From assembly GCA_016930085.1 (NCBI GenBank), contig JAFGHO010000048.1:1-41667 (forward strand): 41,667 nucleotides of DNA. Reading direction: 5' to 3'. A model generated the notes under the pieces. It had not been told where the DNA came from. It searched no databases and saw only the letters and a program-made list of their open reading frames with translations. Shown in pieces: positions 22,453 through 30,526 of this stretch. The position numbers were made by a program, and so were the translations under genes. Each line of letters starts with the position of its first letter. The first letter of the stretch is position 1. Source of the DNA: Spirochaetales bacterium (lineage in GTDB: Bacteria; Spirochaetota; Spirochaetia; SZUA-6; JAFGRV01).

Positions 22453-23358
22453 ATGAGTGAAGCATCATGGAGTGAAAGACAAAAATCGACATTCAGAAAC
22501 AAAGTGGGGCTTGCCGAAATGCTCAAGGGCGGGGTTATTATGGATGTCACCTCTGCCGAACAGGCCAGGATAGCAGAAGAAGCGGGTGCCGTCGCAGTGA
22601 TGGCATTGGAACGGGTTCCAGCGGATATACGTGTTCAGGGCGGCGTTGCAAGGATGGCGGATCCTTTAAAAATAAAAGAAATACAGGAATGTGTTTCCAT
22701 TCCGGTGATGGCCAAGTGCAGAATCGGTCATTTTGCGGAAGCCCAGATTCTCCAGGCGCTCGGCGTTGATTTTATCGACGAGAGTGAAGTATTGACGCCT
22801 GCGGATGAGATGTATCATGTCAACAAACACGACTTTAAGGTTCCTTTTGTCTGCGGGTGCCGCGACCTGGGAGAGGCCCTTCGCAGGATCGGCGAAGGTG
22901 CGGCAATGATAAGAACAAAAGGTGAAGCGGGATCCGGTAATGTCGTCGAAGCGGTACGGCACATGCGCGCGGTCATGGACGGTATTCGACGCCTTCAGAG
23001 CCTTGCATTTGAGGAACTCATGACGGAAGCGAAAAATCTCGGCGCCCCCTACGAGCTTGTCGTCGAGGTGGCGAAAATGGGCAAACTCCCGGTGCCCAAT
23101 TTTTCCGCGGGCGGTATCGCGACACCTGCCGATGCCGCATTGATGATGCAGCTTGGCGCCGAAGCGGTCTTTGTCGGTTCGGGTATCTTCAAATCGGCCG
23201 ACCCTGCCGTACGTGCAAAGGCGATCGTCAGCGCGGCCACCCACTACAATAATCCGGAAGCGCTTGCCGAAATATCGGAAGGCCTTGGAGAGCCGATGCC
23301 CGGCATCGATCTGAAACAACTCGATGAAAAGCAACGGCTTGCTTTACGCGGCTGGTAA
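22453..23358 (+). CDS. pdxS: Pyridoxal 5'-phosphate synthase, synthase subunit
   Basis: 301 residues. It condenses ribose 5-phosphate, glyceraldehyde 3-phosphate and ammonia into PLP (DXP-independent route). Highly conserved blocks: [60 protein letters not shown] (catalytic Lys), [19 protein letters not shown] (second Lys and phosphate loop) and GTxx-type [20 protein letters not shown]. Length is normal. Strong Shine-Dalgarno AAAGGCGGTGA. Followed after 21 nt by pdxT; the two proteins form a dodecamer complex. Confidence 0.97.
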   Translation: MSEASWSERQKSTFRNKVGLAEMLKGGVIMDVTSAEQARIAEEAGAVAVMALERVPADIRVQGGVARMADPLKIKEIQECVSIPVMAKCRIGHFAEAQILQALGVDFIDESEVLTPADEMYHVNKHDFKVPFVCGCRDLGEALRRIGEGAAMIRTKGEAGSGNVVEAVRHMRAVMDGIRRLQSLAFEELMTEAKNLGAPYELVVEVAKMGKLPVPNFSAGGIATPADAALMMQLGAEAVFVGSGIFKSADPAVRAKAIVSAATHYNNPEALAEISEGLGEPMPGIDLKQLDEKQRLALRGW

Positions 23359-23379
23359 CACAGGTCGAGACGGTATCAA

Positions 23380-23964
23380 TTGAAAACGATCGGTATTCTT
23401 GCCCTTCAGGGGGATGTGGCGAAACATGCGACAAGCATAGAAAAAGCCGGGGCACGGACCACAGAGGTCAGAAATAGCAGTGACCTCGATCGAATTTCGG
23501 GCCTCATTATTCCGGGCGGTGAAAGCACGACAATCGGCAAACTCCTGGTTCGGTTCTCGCTTCTCGAGCCGTTGCGTAAAAGAATAACGGAAGGACTCCC
23601 CGTATTCGGCACGTGCGCGGGAACGATTCTCCTTGCCGATACAATTATCAGTAAAGGGAACAAATGCGACCAGCCACACATCGGGACCATGGATATCACC
23701 GTTTCCCGAAATGCCTACGGGCCGCAGATCGAAAGTTTCGAAACGGATATCACCCTCACCTTTTCCCCGGGTGTCACGCTTCGAGCGGTTTTTATCCGGG
23801 CTCCGGTTATTGTACGGTCCGGAAAAAAAGTTGAAGTATTGGGCGTTTTCGAAAACACTCCGGTACTTCTCAAGCAGGCGAATATGCTCGCCGCGACATT
23901 TCATCCCGAACTGACAGACGATATACGGATACATGAGTATTTCTGCGCGATGACCAAAAAATAA
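23380..23964 (+). CDS. pdxT: Pyridoxal 5'-phosphate synthase, glutaminase subunit
   Basis: 194 residues. It frees ammonia from glutamine and channels it to PdxS. Class I glutamine amidotransferase motifs: IGILALQGDVAKHATSIEKA, IIPGGESTTIGKLL (oxyanion region), FGTCAGTILLA (nucleophile Cys) and AATFHPELTDDIRIHEYF (His-x-Glu of the triad). The only sensible start is TTG at 23380, which places the canonical MKTIGILALQG N-terminus; the ribosome site is weak, so translation may depend on pdxS. Confidence 0.96.
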   Translation: MKTIGILALQGDVAKHATSIEKAGARTTEVRNSSDLDRISGLIIPGGESTTIGKLLVRFSLLEPLRKRITEGLPVFGTCAGTILLADTIISKGNKCDQPHIGTMDITVSRNAYGPQIESFETDITLTFSPGVTLRAVFIRAPVIVRSGKKVEVLGVFENTPVLLKQANMLAATFHPELTDDIRIHEYFCAMTKK

Positions 23965-23973
23965 CAGGATATT

Positions 23974-24005
23974 AAAAAAGCCCGGTTTATTGTCATGCCG
24001 GGCTT
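23974..24005 (-). terminator. Rho-independent terminator of tRNA-Pro (also between pdxT and tRNA)
   Basis: Stem AAGCCCGG/CCGGGCTT (arms 23978-23985 and 23998-24005, 12-nt loop). Read on the minus strand it is followed by six U (23979-23974), directly after the tRNA 3' end. On the plus strand it may weakly end pdxST. Confidence 0.8.
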
Positions 24006-24017
24006 CAAGCGAAGTAC

Positions 24018-24091
24018 TCGGGCTGGGCGGACTCGAACCGCCGACCACACGCCCCCCAGACGCGTACGCTAACCAGCTGCGCCACAGCCCG
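24018..24091 (-). tRNA. tRNA-Pro (anticodon GGG)
   Basis: 74 nt. Acceptor CGGGCTG (24091-24085) pairs with CAGCCCG (24025-24019), discriminator A at 24018. D arm GCGC/GCGT, anticodon stem CGCGT/GCGTG with loop CTGGGGG (anticodon GGG, Pro), T arm GGCGG-TTCGAAT-CCGCC. The 3' CCA is not encoded. It has its own consensus promoter and terminator. Confidence 0.95.
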
Positions 24092-24104
24092 AAGATTCCC
24101 GTGC

Positions 24105-24134
24105 ATTATATAAGGTGAGCATGTTTTATGTCAA
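24105..24134 (-). promoter_or_regulatory. Consensus promoter of tRNA-Pro
   Basis: On the minus strand TTGACA (24134-24129), 18 bp, TATAAT (24110-24105): both boxes perfect. +1 expected near 24098, giving a short 5' leader removed by RNase P. The spacer side GCACGGG after the -10 is GC-rich, as in stringently controlled promoters. Confidence 0.8.
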
Positions 24135-24231
24135 GTTGATCGTGGAAATGTTTCTCAAAAGTTCTCAAACAAGACAATCATCTCCCCATACCGTTATGCC
24201 CGGCAGACGTTTGCCCCGGACTTTTCTCCTG

Positions 24232-25971
24232 TCACTTAAGTTCGACCGGCAGTCTGCCTTCGGGTGTATAGTCGCCGGCAAGGACGGCGAACCCGGCCTT
24301 GAATGAATCCTCTCCCGTCCCATAGACGGCGATCGCCGTTTCGACCCATGGCGCTTCCCGGAGATACACCGGGGTAAGCGACGAAACGACGATGACGGAT
24401 TTTCCGAATTGTCGTAATGATTTGAGTATTTCCAGACTACTCGGGTTGACGAGATGAAAGATGACGGTATCGCTGCTTCGGACAAGTTTCCCGATGGAAA
24501 CACAATCATTCCGTTTCGGCGTGACTGAGGGATAATATGAGTATTCGTATGCCGCTGCTTCCGGAAAACGTCTGCGTCCTGCTTTGATAAAATCGCTGTA
24601 CTGGCTGACAAGAACTATCTTTTCGTTTTTCCGGGGTTTATAGGGAACCTTCGCGTCTCTTATGATGGTAACACTCCTGCACACATGCTGAAAAACAGCC
24701 TCTTTCGATTCGGTTTCCTGAATCCTGATGATTTTCTCAACCGCGTGTTCATAATCCGGAAAAACGGGAAAAGGATGATCGCCCTTGAACGCGGCCGTTT
24801 TACATGCCAATACTCTCCGGACGGCTTCCTTAATTCTCGCTTTGAACGATCCGTCATTTTTAACAAAATGCAATAAGGAGTTCCATACACGCTCCTGAAC
24901 CTTCGGGGTATGAGAGATGAGGATCATATCACACCCGGCAAGGAACGCGTTTTTGGCCGCATCGGGAATATTCTCGCCCCCCCTTCGTGCACCGTACATT
25001 TCGAGGTCGTCGGTCACTACAATACCGGTAAACCCAAGGCGTTCGCGCAGCAGAGTCTTAAGCAAAAAACGTGAAGTGGTGGCCGGAATGTGTTTCCCGG
25101 TAATTTCAGGATAAGCGATATGACCGGTCATAATTGCGGGTATCCCTTCACGAATCAGAAACCGATAGGGGACGAGTTCACGTTCCCACAGCTGTTTCTC
25201 GCTGATATTTATCTCCGGAAGGCACCCGTGGGAATCCTCCAAAGCCGCGCCATGTCCCGGAAAATGTTTTGCCGTACAGATGATTCCCGCCTTTTTCATA
25301 CCGCGGTAATAGGCGAGTGCATCGAGACCCGCTGTTACCGGATCCGAAGAAAACGAACGCGGACCGATGGCGGTATTGTCCGGATTCGAATACACATCCA
25401 CTGTCGGGGCGAAATTCATATTGATGCCCAAAAGCGCAAGCTCTATCCCGATATAATAACCGGTCTCAAATGAATCCGCCGGCAGGGGGCTTGCGCCCAG
25501 AGCGAGATTGCCCGGAACGGTAATCACCTCGCCAAAAATATGACGCACCCACCCTCCTTCCTGGTCTGTTGAAACAAAGAGGGGAATTCCGAACCGACGA
25601 CCGGTCGCGAGCAGCTGGAGATCGTAAATATCTTTTGAAAGCGAGGTCAGATCGTCTAAATTCCGACTGAAAATCTTGAGACCGCCGAGATTACGGTGAG
25701 TGATCCATTGTTTGATGTCGTCCGAGGGGCGTTTTCCGATATAACCGAGGAAAAAGACCTGACCGAGCAATTCTTCATCCGACATGTGATCGATGATTCC
25801 CGTCGCAAGTTGCCCGGCGGGTAGATTGTCCGGGAATGAGGGTACAGCGGCCGCGCCGGTTGAACATACTGCAAGAAAAAACAAATACAGCATACGTACG
25901 GCCATCGGTATTCCATATGCCGTCACCCCGCGTACCATCAACTTATGTGCCCTCTCTTCAGGTGCATTCAT
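24232..25971 (-). CDS. Secreted glycoside hydrolase family 3, beta-N-acetylhexosaminidase (NagZ-like)
   Basis: Up to 579 residues. ATG 25971 lies 17 nt after the tatQM stop; an inner ATG at 25905 (MAVRMLYLFFLAVCSTGAAA) would give a standard signal peptide and may be the true start. Catalytic domain: STDQEGGWVRHI, NMNFAPTVDVY, AKHFPGHGAALEDSHG (235-249) with the Asp246/His248 acid-base dyad special to NagZ-type GH3, and the nucleophile in GIVVTDDLEM (D321). A C-terminal GH3 domain (about 450-579, VIVVSSLTPVYLREAP, GRLPVELK) makes it like the larger Bacillus NagZ. It should release N-acetylglucosamine from muropeptide or chitin fragments outside the inner membrane. It is the last gene of the TRAP operon, which suggests the transporter handles a related product; that is inference. 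Confidence 0.9.
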   Translation of the reverse strand: MNAPEERAHKLMVRGVTAYGIPMAVRMLYLFFLAVCSTGAAAVPSFPDNLPAGQLATGIIDHMSDEELLGQVFFLGYIGKRPSDDIKQWITHRNLGGLKIFSRNLDDLTSLSKDIYDLQLLATGRRFGIPLFVSTDQEGGWVRHIFGEVITVPGNLALGASPLPADSFETGYYIGIELALLGINMNFAPTVDVYSNPDNTAIGPRSFSSDPVTAGLDALAYYRGMKKAGIICTAKHFPGHGAALEDSHGCLPEINISEKQLWERELVPYRFLIREGIPAIMTGHIAYPEITGKHIPATTSRFLLKTLLRERLGFTGIVVTDDLEMYGARRGGENIPDAAKNAFLAGCDMILISHTPKVQERVWNSLLHFVKNDGSFKARIKEAVRRVLACKTAAFKGDHPFPVFPDYEHAVEKIIRIQETESKEAVFQHVCRSVTIIRDAKVPYKPRKNEKIVLVSQYSDFIKAGRRRFPEAAAYEYSYYPSVTPKRNDCVSIGKLVRSSDTVIFHLVNPSSLEILKSLRQFGKSVIVVSSLTPVYLREAPWVETAIAVYGTGEDSFKAGFAVLAGDYTPEGRLPVELK

Positions 25972-25988
25972 GTTGCCGTACCTTCACC

Positions 25989-28352
25989 CTACGTACCGCC
26001 GCTCCGCACCACCTTTGTTTTCCAGGATAATCCCCGAGGTTTTCCGATCACATTGTCCTCATCGTCGATCAGGGATATGAGGCGTATATCGAATGAGGTT
26101 TTGCCGCTTTTTTTGACAATCCAGGTGATGGTACAGACATGATTATCCCGTCCGGGATTTTTCCCGAACATATCGATCCCCTTTATAACGAGTACGCCGC
26201 CGGTCCGGACGCCGGCTGAGGTGACGAATCCGTTTATCCCCGGAATCACCCCATTATTTCCCGTTTCACCATCCGGTTCGACCATCTCAGGATCATAGAC
26301 AATCTCGAGTTCGTACGATGTAAGCTTCTGCGTTCCTGTGTCCATACGCAGATCGGTAATCAGGTTTCCGCTATCCGCGGATTCCTCTCCACCGGCCCCC
26401 CCCTCCACTTCGACCAGCCAGACATCGCCCGGGTTGTTGACGGGTTTGAGAAACATTGTCGTCACCGGTGGGACATAGGTAATAAAGAGAACGGCAATCA
26501 GCATTGCGACAAAAAAAGGCAATACCTGTTTGTAAATTTTCGTCAGGGGTTGTCCGAAACAGTACGAGGCGTAAAAGAGATTGAGTCCGACCGGCGGGGT
26601 GAGATAACCGAGCTGGAGGTTTGCGAGAAAGATGATGCCGAGGTGCACCGGATGGATGTTGTAGGCGACACCCAAAGGAACGATAAGGGGAACGACGACA
26701 AAAATAGCGGCATAGATGTCCAGAAAACAGCCGGTAATGAGAAGACCGATGTTGAGAAGCAGAAGGAAAACGATAGGTGACTGAATATATGTCCCGCACC
26801 ATTCGACAAGTTTCTGGGGAATCTCCTGGTCGATGATATAATAGGACAGCCCCTTGGCAACCGCCATGATAATGATGATTCCCCCGATGATGGGAATCGC
26901 CTTCAGAAATACATTCGGAAGCTCCCTGATTCTGATATCTTTATAAAGGAAAACTTCAATCAGAAGGATATAAAGGACGGTAATCGCGCTGGTTCCCACC
27001 AGGGTGGTAAAGCCGCTGAAAAAACTAATCGAAACGATAAAGGGAAGCGCGATTTCCGGGAGTGAGTTCCGAAGGGGAATCAGGGTGTCTTTCGCCTTGA
27101 AGGGAATTCGTTCGATTCTTTTTTTCACCGCATGCCAGATCCCCATACAGGAGAGGGTGATCACCAACAGCGCGCCGGGAACGACGCCGCCGATAAAAAG
27201 ATCCTTGATACTGATCGTCGCGGCCACACCATACATGATCACGGGAAGACTCGGGGGAAAAAGGAGGCCTACGCTCCCGGCGCCCGATAGCAGTCCGTAG
27301 CTGAAGTCTTCCCGGTAATTCCGTTTGATAAGGGCGATGGAAAGAAGCGCCCCGAGTGCCAGAATCGTCACCCCCGACGCTCCGGTAAACGTGGTAAAAA
27401 ACGCGCACACGATCACGGTGACGATCGCGAGTCCGCCCGGAAGCCACCCGAGCAGTGTCCGGAACAGCCTGACAAGCCGTTCGCTTGCCTTGCTTTCGGC
27501 AAGGAGAAAACCGGCAAGGGTAAAGAGGGGAATCGCTGGGATCTCATAGCCGGAAAGAACTTCGTAGACTTCATGGGGGATATCGCTCAAAGGCAGTCCC
27601 GCGCCGGAAAACAAAAGAACGGCCAGCCCGCCCAGAACGATAAAAATCGGTGCACCGAAAATTCCCGCTGCAATGAGAATGATCGAAGCCGGCCAGATAA
27701 AGACCGACATAAAAGGATCGAAAAAGGAGTTGAACCCCTCGATAAACCCTTCCATGTTTTCATACATGGTATAATCCTCCGGGTTTATCAACAGGGATAT
27801 TTCCTGTATTTCGTAGAATATAATGTGGAGTGAGAGGAATAATCCGATAAGGACACCGCTCGCGACAATGAGGGTTTCCTTGAGGTTTTTGCCCGCCTGG
27901 CGAATAAACCGGATCGTGATAATGAAAAACCCTAACGGCATAATTGCCAGAAACAAATGAACGGGAAAAATACCGACAGTTTTGCCGATATCAAACCCCG
28001 CGCGGAGGAATCGAATGGAAGCAACCGTGAGGACCGTACAGATTGCCGTCGATACGATACCCGTTCCGATCTTGATCCACGAACGGAAAGGTTCTGCGAC
28101 CATTTTTATACCGATTCCCAGTGAAAGATGTTTTCCTTCCCTGGTCGTAATCATCGCCCCGAGAAAAGCAGTCCAGAGGACAAAATGCTGAATATATTCG
28201 GATGCCGCCGGAATCCCAGCGCTGAACCTGCGCAGAATGATCTCGATAAAAAGAATGAGAACGATGACAAGGAGAACGGCGATCGCCGCGTAGTTCTCGA
28301 TGAGGCGGAAAATCGACTTCTTCACCGGATTATCGCTGTTTTCTGTATTCAT
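25989..28352 (-). CDS. TRAP transporter fused small/large permease (TatQM) with C-terminal cohesin-like domain
   Basis: 787 residues. Residues 1-165 are the four-helix DctQ part (ILRRFSAGIPAASEYIQHFV, typical Q motif). A linker with extra helices leads to DctM (about 215-636): IPAIPLFTLAGFLLAESKAS, FTTFTGASGVTILALGALL, LSGAGSVGLLFPPSLPVIMY, LQLGYLTPPVGLNLFYASYC, ending ITYVPPVTTMFLKP. Family DctM stops here; this protein continues about 150 residues (637-787) as a beta-rich domain with TSYELEIVYDPEMVEPDGE, GINGFVTSAGVRTGGVLVIK, VCTITWIVKKSGKTSFDIRL and SLIDDEDNVIGKPRG, matching the strand pattern of cohesin-like domains. The start overlaps tatP by 23 nt. Order tatT-tatP-tatQM matches T. pallidum. 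Confidence 0.88.
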   Translation of the reverse strand: MNTENSDNPVKKSIFRLIENYAAIAVLLVIVLILFIEIILRRFSAGIPAASEYIQHFVLWTAFLGAMITTREGKHLSLGIGIKMVAEPFRSWIKIGTGIVSTAICTVLTVASIRFLRAGFDIGKTVGIFPVHLFLAIMPLGFFIITIRFIRQAGKNLKETLIVASGVLIGLFLSLHIIFYEIQEISLLINPEDYTMYENMEGFIEGFNSFFDPFMSVFIWPASIILIAAGIFGAPIFIVLGGLAVLLFSGAGLPLSDIPHEVYEVLSGYEIPAIPLFTLAGFLLAESKASERLVRLFRTLLGWLPGGLAIVTVIVCAFFTTFTGASGVTILALGALLSIALIKRNYREDFSYGLLSGAGSVGLLFPPSLPVIMYGVAATISIKDLFIGGVVPGALLVITLSCMGIWHAVKKRIERIPFKAKDTLIPLRNSLPEIALPFIVSISFFSGFTTLVGTSAITVLYILLIEVFLYKDIRIRELPNVFLKAIPIIGGIIIIMAVAKGLSYYIIDQEIPQKLVEWCGTYIQSPIVFLLLLNIGLLITGCFLDIYAAIFVVVPLIVPLGVAYNIHPVHLGIIFLANLQLGYLTPPVGLNLFYASYCFGQPLTKIYKQVLPFFVAMLIAVLFITYVPPVTTMFLKPVNNPGDVWLVEVEGGAGGEESADSGNLITDLRMDTGTQKLTSYELEIVYDPEMVEPDGETGNNGVIPGINGFVTSAGVRTGGVLVIKGIDMFGKNPGRDNHVCTITWIVKKSGKTSFDIRLISLIDDEDNVIGKPRGLSWKTKVVRSGGT

Positions 28353-29322
28353 CCAGTAACACCTTTATCATCTCATAGGCTTCCGCACCGAACTCCTCGT
28401 CGATAAGACGTTGAAAATTGGCATCGACCACCGCCTTCCATTCCCTGACAGCTTGTTCCGGTACCGGATTGACGACGAGTCCGTTCGCTTTCATGATTTC
28501 CATGACCTCCTCGTCAGTTCTCCGGGTCTCTTCGTTGAGGGTTTTTCCCGCTTCACGGGCGGCATCGAGGAGGCGCGGCCGCAATGTTTCGGGGATCTTG
28601 TCCCACGTGCTTTTCGCGATCACGATCCCCGCTATCATCGGCGCCCAGTTCATCCCGCACATGTGATTGGCGATCCCGAACCACTGGTACGCGGCAGCCG
28701 AAAGCGGTGTCGCCATGACCGTCTCGATCATCCCGCTTTGAAGCGATGTCATGACGTCGGGCATCGGTAACGGAACGGGCTTGAATCCCGCCTCTTTCCA
28801 TATCTGGATCTCGTTCGTATTATCCTCCCATACCCACATCTTTTGTTCCTTGAGATCCGAGGGCCGGACAACCGGTTTTTTGGAAAAAAAATGCCCCCAG
28901 CCGGCAAACGTCCAGATAATCGGAATGAACTGCTTCTTTGTGAGTTCCTCCTCGAAATGGGGGATCATCCTTTCGAGGACATATTCGAGTTCCGCGTCAT
29001 TGCGAATGAGCATGGGAACCGAAAGCGCCAAAACGCCTTTGGCGATCGTGTTCAGACCGACCGATGTAATGGCTGCCGCGTGCAGCTGTCTGAGCCGAAT
29101 TTTCCTGAGCATGACGGTCTCATCTCCCACGATTCCTCCCGGATAAATTTTTACCTGGACCTTACCTCCGGAAATACTTTTCCACTCGGCCGCGAGCCGC
29201 TTCAGGCATTTATCCCAGGGTGAACCCGAAGGTGCAAGGCTGCCGATTTTTATCGTCAAGCCGAACACCTCTCCCGTAATCAGAAAAAAAAGTATCATAA
29301 GGAACAATATATGTCTTTTCAT
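28330..29322 (-). CDS. TRAP transporter solute-binding protein (TatP/DctP)
   Basis: 330 residues from ATG 29322 (TTG 29328 is a weaker alternative). The signal peptide MKRHILFLMILFFLITGEVFG leads to a DctP fold: LTIKIGSLAPSGSPWDKCLK, VQVKIYPGGIVGDETVMLRK, VGLNTIAKGVLALSVPMLIR, KMWVWEDNTNEIQIWKEAGF and VPLPMPDVMTSLQSGMIETV. The conserved ligand-carboxylate Arg of classical sialic acid or C4-dicarboxylate binders is not obvious at the expected place, as in other TatP proteins, so the ligand may not be a simple organic acid. Two nucleotides separate it from tatT; its 3' end overlaps tatQM. Confidence 0.92.
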   Translation of the reverse strand: MKRHILFLMILFFLITGEVFGLTIKIGSLAPSGSPWDKCLKRLAAEWKSISGGKVQVKIYPGGIVGDETVMLRKIRLRQLHAAAITSVGLNTIAKGVLALSVPMLIRNDAELEYVLERMIPHFEEELTKKQFIPIIWTFAGWGHFFSKKPVVRPSDLKEQKMWVWEDNTNEIQIWKEAGFKPVPLPMPDVMTSLQSGMIETVMATPLSAAAYQWFGIANHMCGMNWAPMIAGIVIAKSTWDKIPETLRPRLLDAAREAGKTLNEETRRTDEEVMEIMKANGLVVNPVPEQAVREWKAVVDANFQRLIDEEFGAEAYEMIKVLLDEYRKQR

Positions 29323-29324
29323 AA

Positions 29325-30266
29325 TCAAAACCCTTCTTCACCGGTATCGTCAAGAATAAAAAAATCTTCAATATGTTCAAGCAGCCATTCAGCCTTCTGC
29401 TGCGCCAGAATATTTAGCAGACGGTTTTCCGTCTCTTCGCTTACATCGATACTCAGGACCTTGTTCAGCAATTCCCGAAACTCCCGGGGATACTGCCTCG
29501 TCACACAGACCGATGTGGCAAGGGCGAGGTGGGGCCCCGCTTTCAGACCTTCCGAATATCGAAGGGCCTGCTCGTAATGAAACCGTGCCTTTTCCTCACT
29601 CCCGCCCATTTCGGCGGGAATGCCGCCGTAATAGGAAATGAGTAATTCGTGGGGAGACCCATTGTCGTATGATTCATCCATTTCAACCACTTTCAGGATA
29701 AAACCGACCGCAACAGGGTAGTCGATCATCAACTCGACATCGAACGGATCCGTGGTCACGGCCCCAAGCCACGCGGCCCCGGCCCAGTAAAGCCAGGGGA
29801 GGTGTTTCCCCTTGATACAAGAGAGGGCTTTTTCATGATTATCTTCTGAAAAAGCGGCATAAAAATCCTTGTTCAGAATGGAAAGCGCATGCATAAGATG
29901 ATGTCTGCCACGGAGATAGAGCTTCTTCGCACGGAGAAGTGCAGCTTCCTTTTTTTCATACTCATCATCCGGGAGCATTTCCGCAGGGGAAACGACATAG
30001 GCAAACGCATAGAGACAGAAGGCCTTGCCCGTTGACAGGAGAAGCTCCGTATTGTCGGGATCCGCTTCCAGAAGTGATTCGTAAAGTTTGAGGGCAAACG
30101 GGAGGGCGTCTCCGATAAGCTGCGGATCGTTGTCCCCGGTAAAGACAGTACTCTCCTCACCGGAAAGCATATCGGCGACCACAGAAACAGCCAGTCTATT
30201 GATCGAACAACTGAAACATAAAACAAGCAGCGACAAACATACGGATATTTTTGCTATTTTTATCAT
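29325..30266 (-). CDS. TatT-type TPR lipoprotein of TRAP transporter
   Basis: 313 residues. GGGAGGT precedes ATG 30266. Lipobox LCFS-C20. The mature protein is all-helical with repeated A-L-x-Y-x-x-A-L-type helices, the TPR-like pattern of T. pallidum TatT (TP0956): LLEADPDNTELLLSTGKAFC, YLRGRHHLMHALSILNKDF, KHLPWLYWAGAAWLGAVTTD (characteristic of the TatT family), ISYYGGIPAEMGGSEEKARF and ALATSVCVTRQYPREFRELL. TatT trimers bind TatP and are thought to assist ligand hand-over outside the membrane. First gene of the operon with tatP, tatQM and the GH3 enzyme. Confidence 0.9.
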   Translation of the reverse strand: MIKIAKISVCLSLLVLCFSCSINRLAVSVVADMLSGEESTVFTGDNDPQLIGDALPFALKLYESLLEADPDNTELLLSTGKAFCLYAFAYVVSPAEMLPDDEYEKKEAALLRAKKLYLRGRHHLMHALSILNKDFYAAFSEDNHEKALSCIKGKHLPWLYWAGAAWLGAVTTDPFDVELMIDYPVAVGFILKVVEMDESYDNGSPHELLISYYGGIPAEMGGSEEKARFHYEQALRYSEGLKAGPHLALATSVCVTRQYPREFRELLNKVLSIDVSEETENRLLNILAQQKAEWLLEHIEDFFILDDTGEEGF

Positions 30267-30297
30267 ATTACCTCCCATAAGGATATCCATACGGGCT

Positions 30298-30327
30298 ATC
30301 ATAACAATACAATACTATTATTGTCCA
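30298..30327 (-). promoter_or_regulatory. Promoter of the tat-GH3 operon
   Basis: On the minus strand TGGACA (30327-30322), 18 bp, TATGAT (30303-30298). Leader of about 25 nt to ATG 30266 with a strong Shine-Dalgarno site. Confidence 0.55.
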
Positions 30328-30446
30328 TCATTTTTAAGGAGTCAATTCCATATTTTTTGCCGGTTTCGCGAAATGCATGCACCCTTATTATCTTGATAAC
30401 ACAGTATGTCGTTATTTTCAACACCATTATTTTTTAGCCAAAGACC

Positions 30447-30475
30447 TTGACTCATGGCGGTATCATATCTATAGT
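30447..30475 (+). promoter_or_regulatory. Promoter of ilvC
   Basis: TTGACT (30447-30452), 17 bp, TATAGT (30470-30475). Leader of about 45 nt with AAAGGAGA before ATG 30527. No T-box, attenuator hairpin or leader peptide rich in branched-chain codons is visible in that leader. Confidence 0.65.
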
Positions 30476-30526
30476 GGGGGATACAAAATCGGTATTGACA
30501 CATCGTTATATAAAAGGAGAAAACGT

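Noticed and set aside
23344-24048. 234-codon open frame antisense to pdxT and across the tRNA
   Set aside because: Overlaps a certain gene and a tRNA; no motif or ribosome site.
30495-30512. TTGACA just before ilvC as its -35 box
   Set aside because: No -10 at proper spacing downstream; a TTGACT-17-TATAGT promoter 48 bp upstream fits better.
30303-30526. T-box or attenuator upstream of ilvC
   Set aside because: No T-box sequence, no specifier stem, no terminator hairpin with T-run, and no branched-chain-rich leader peptide.
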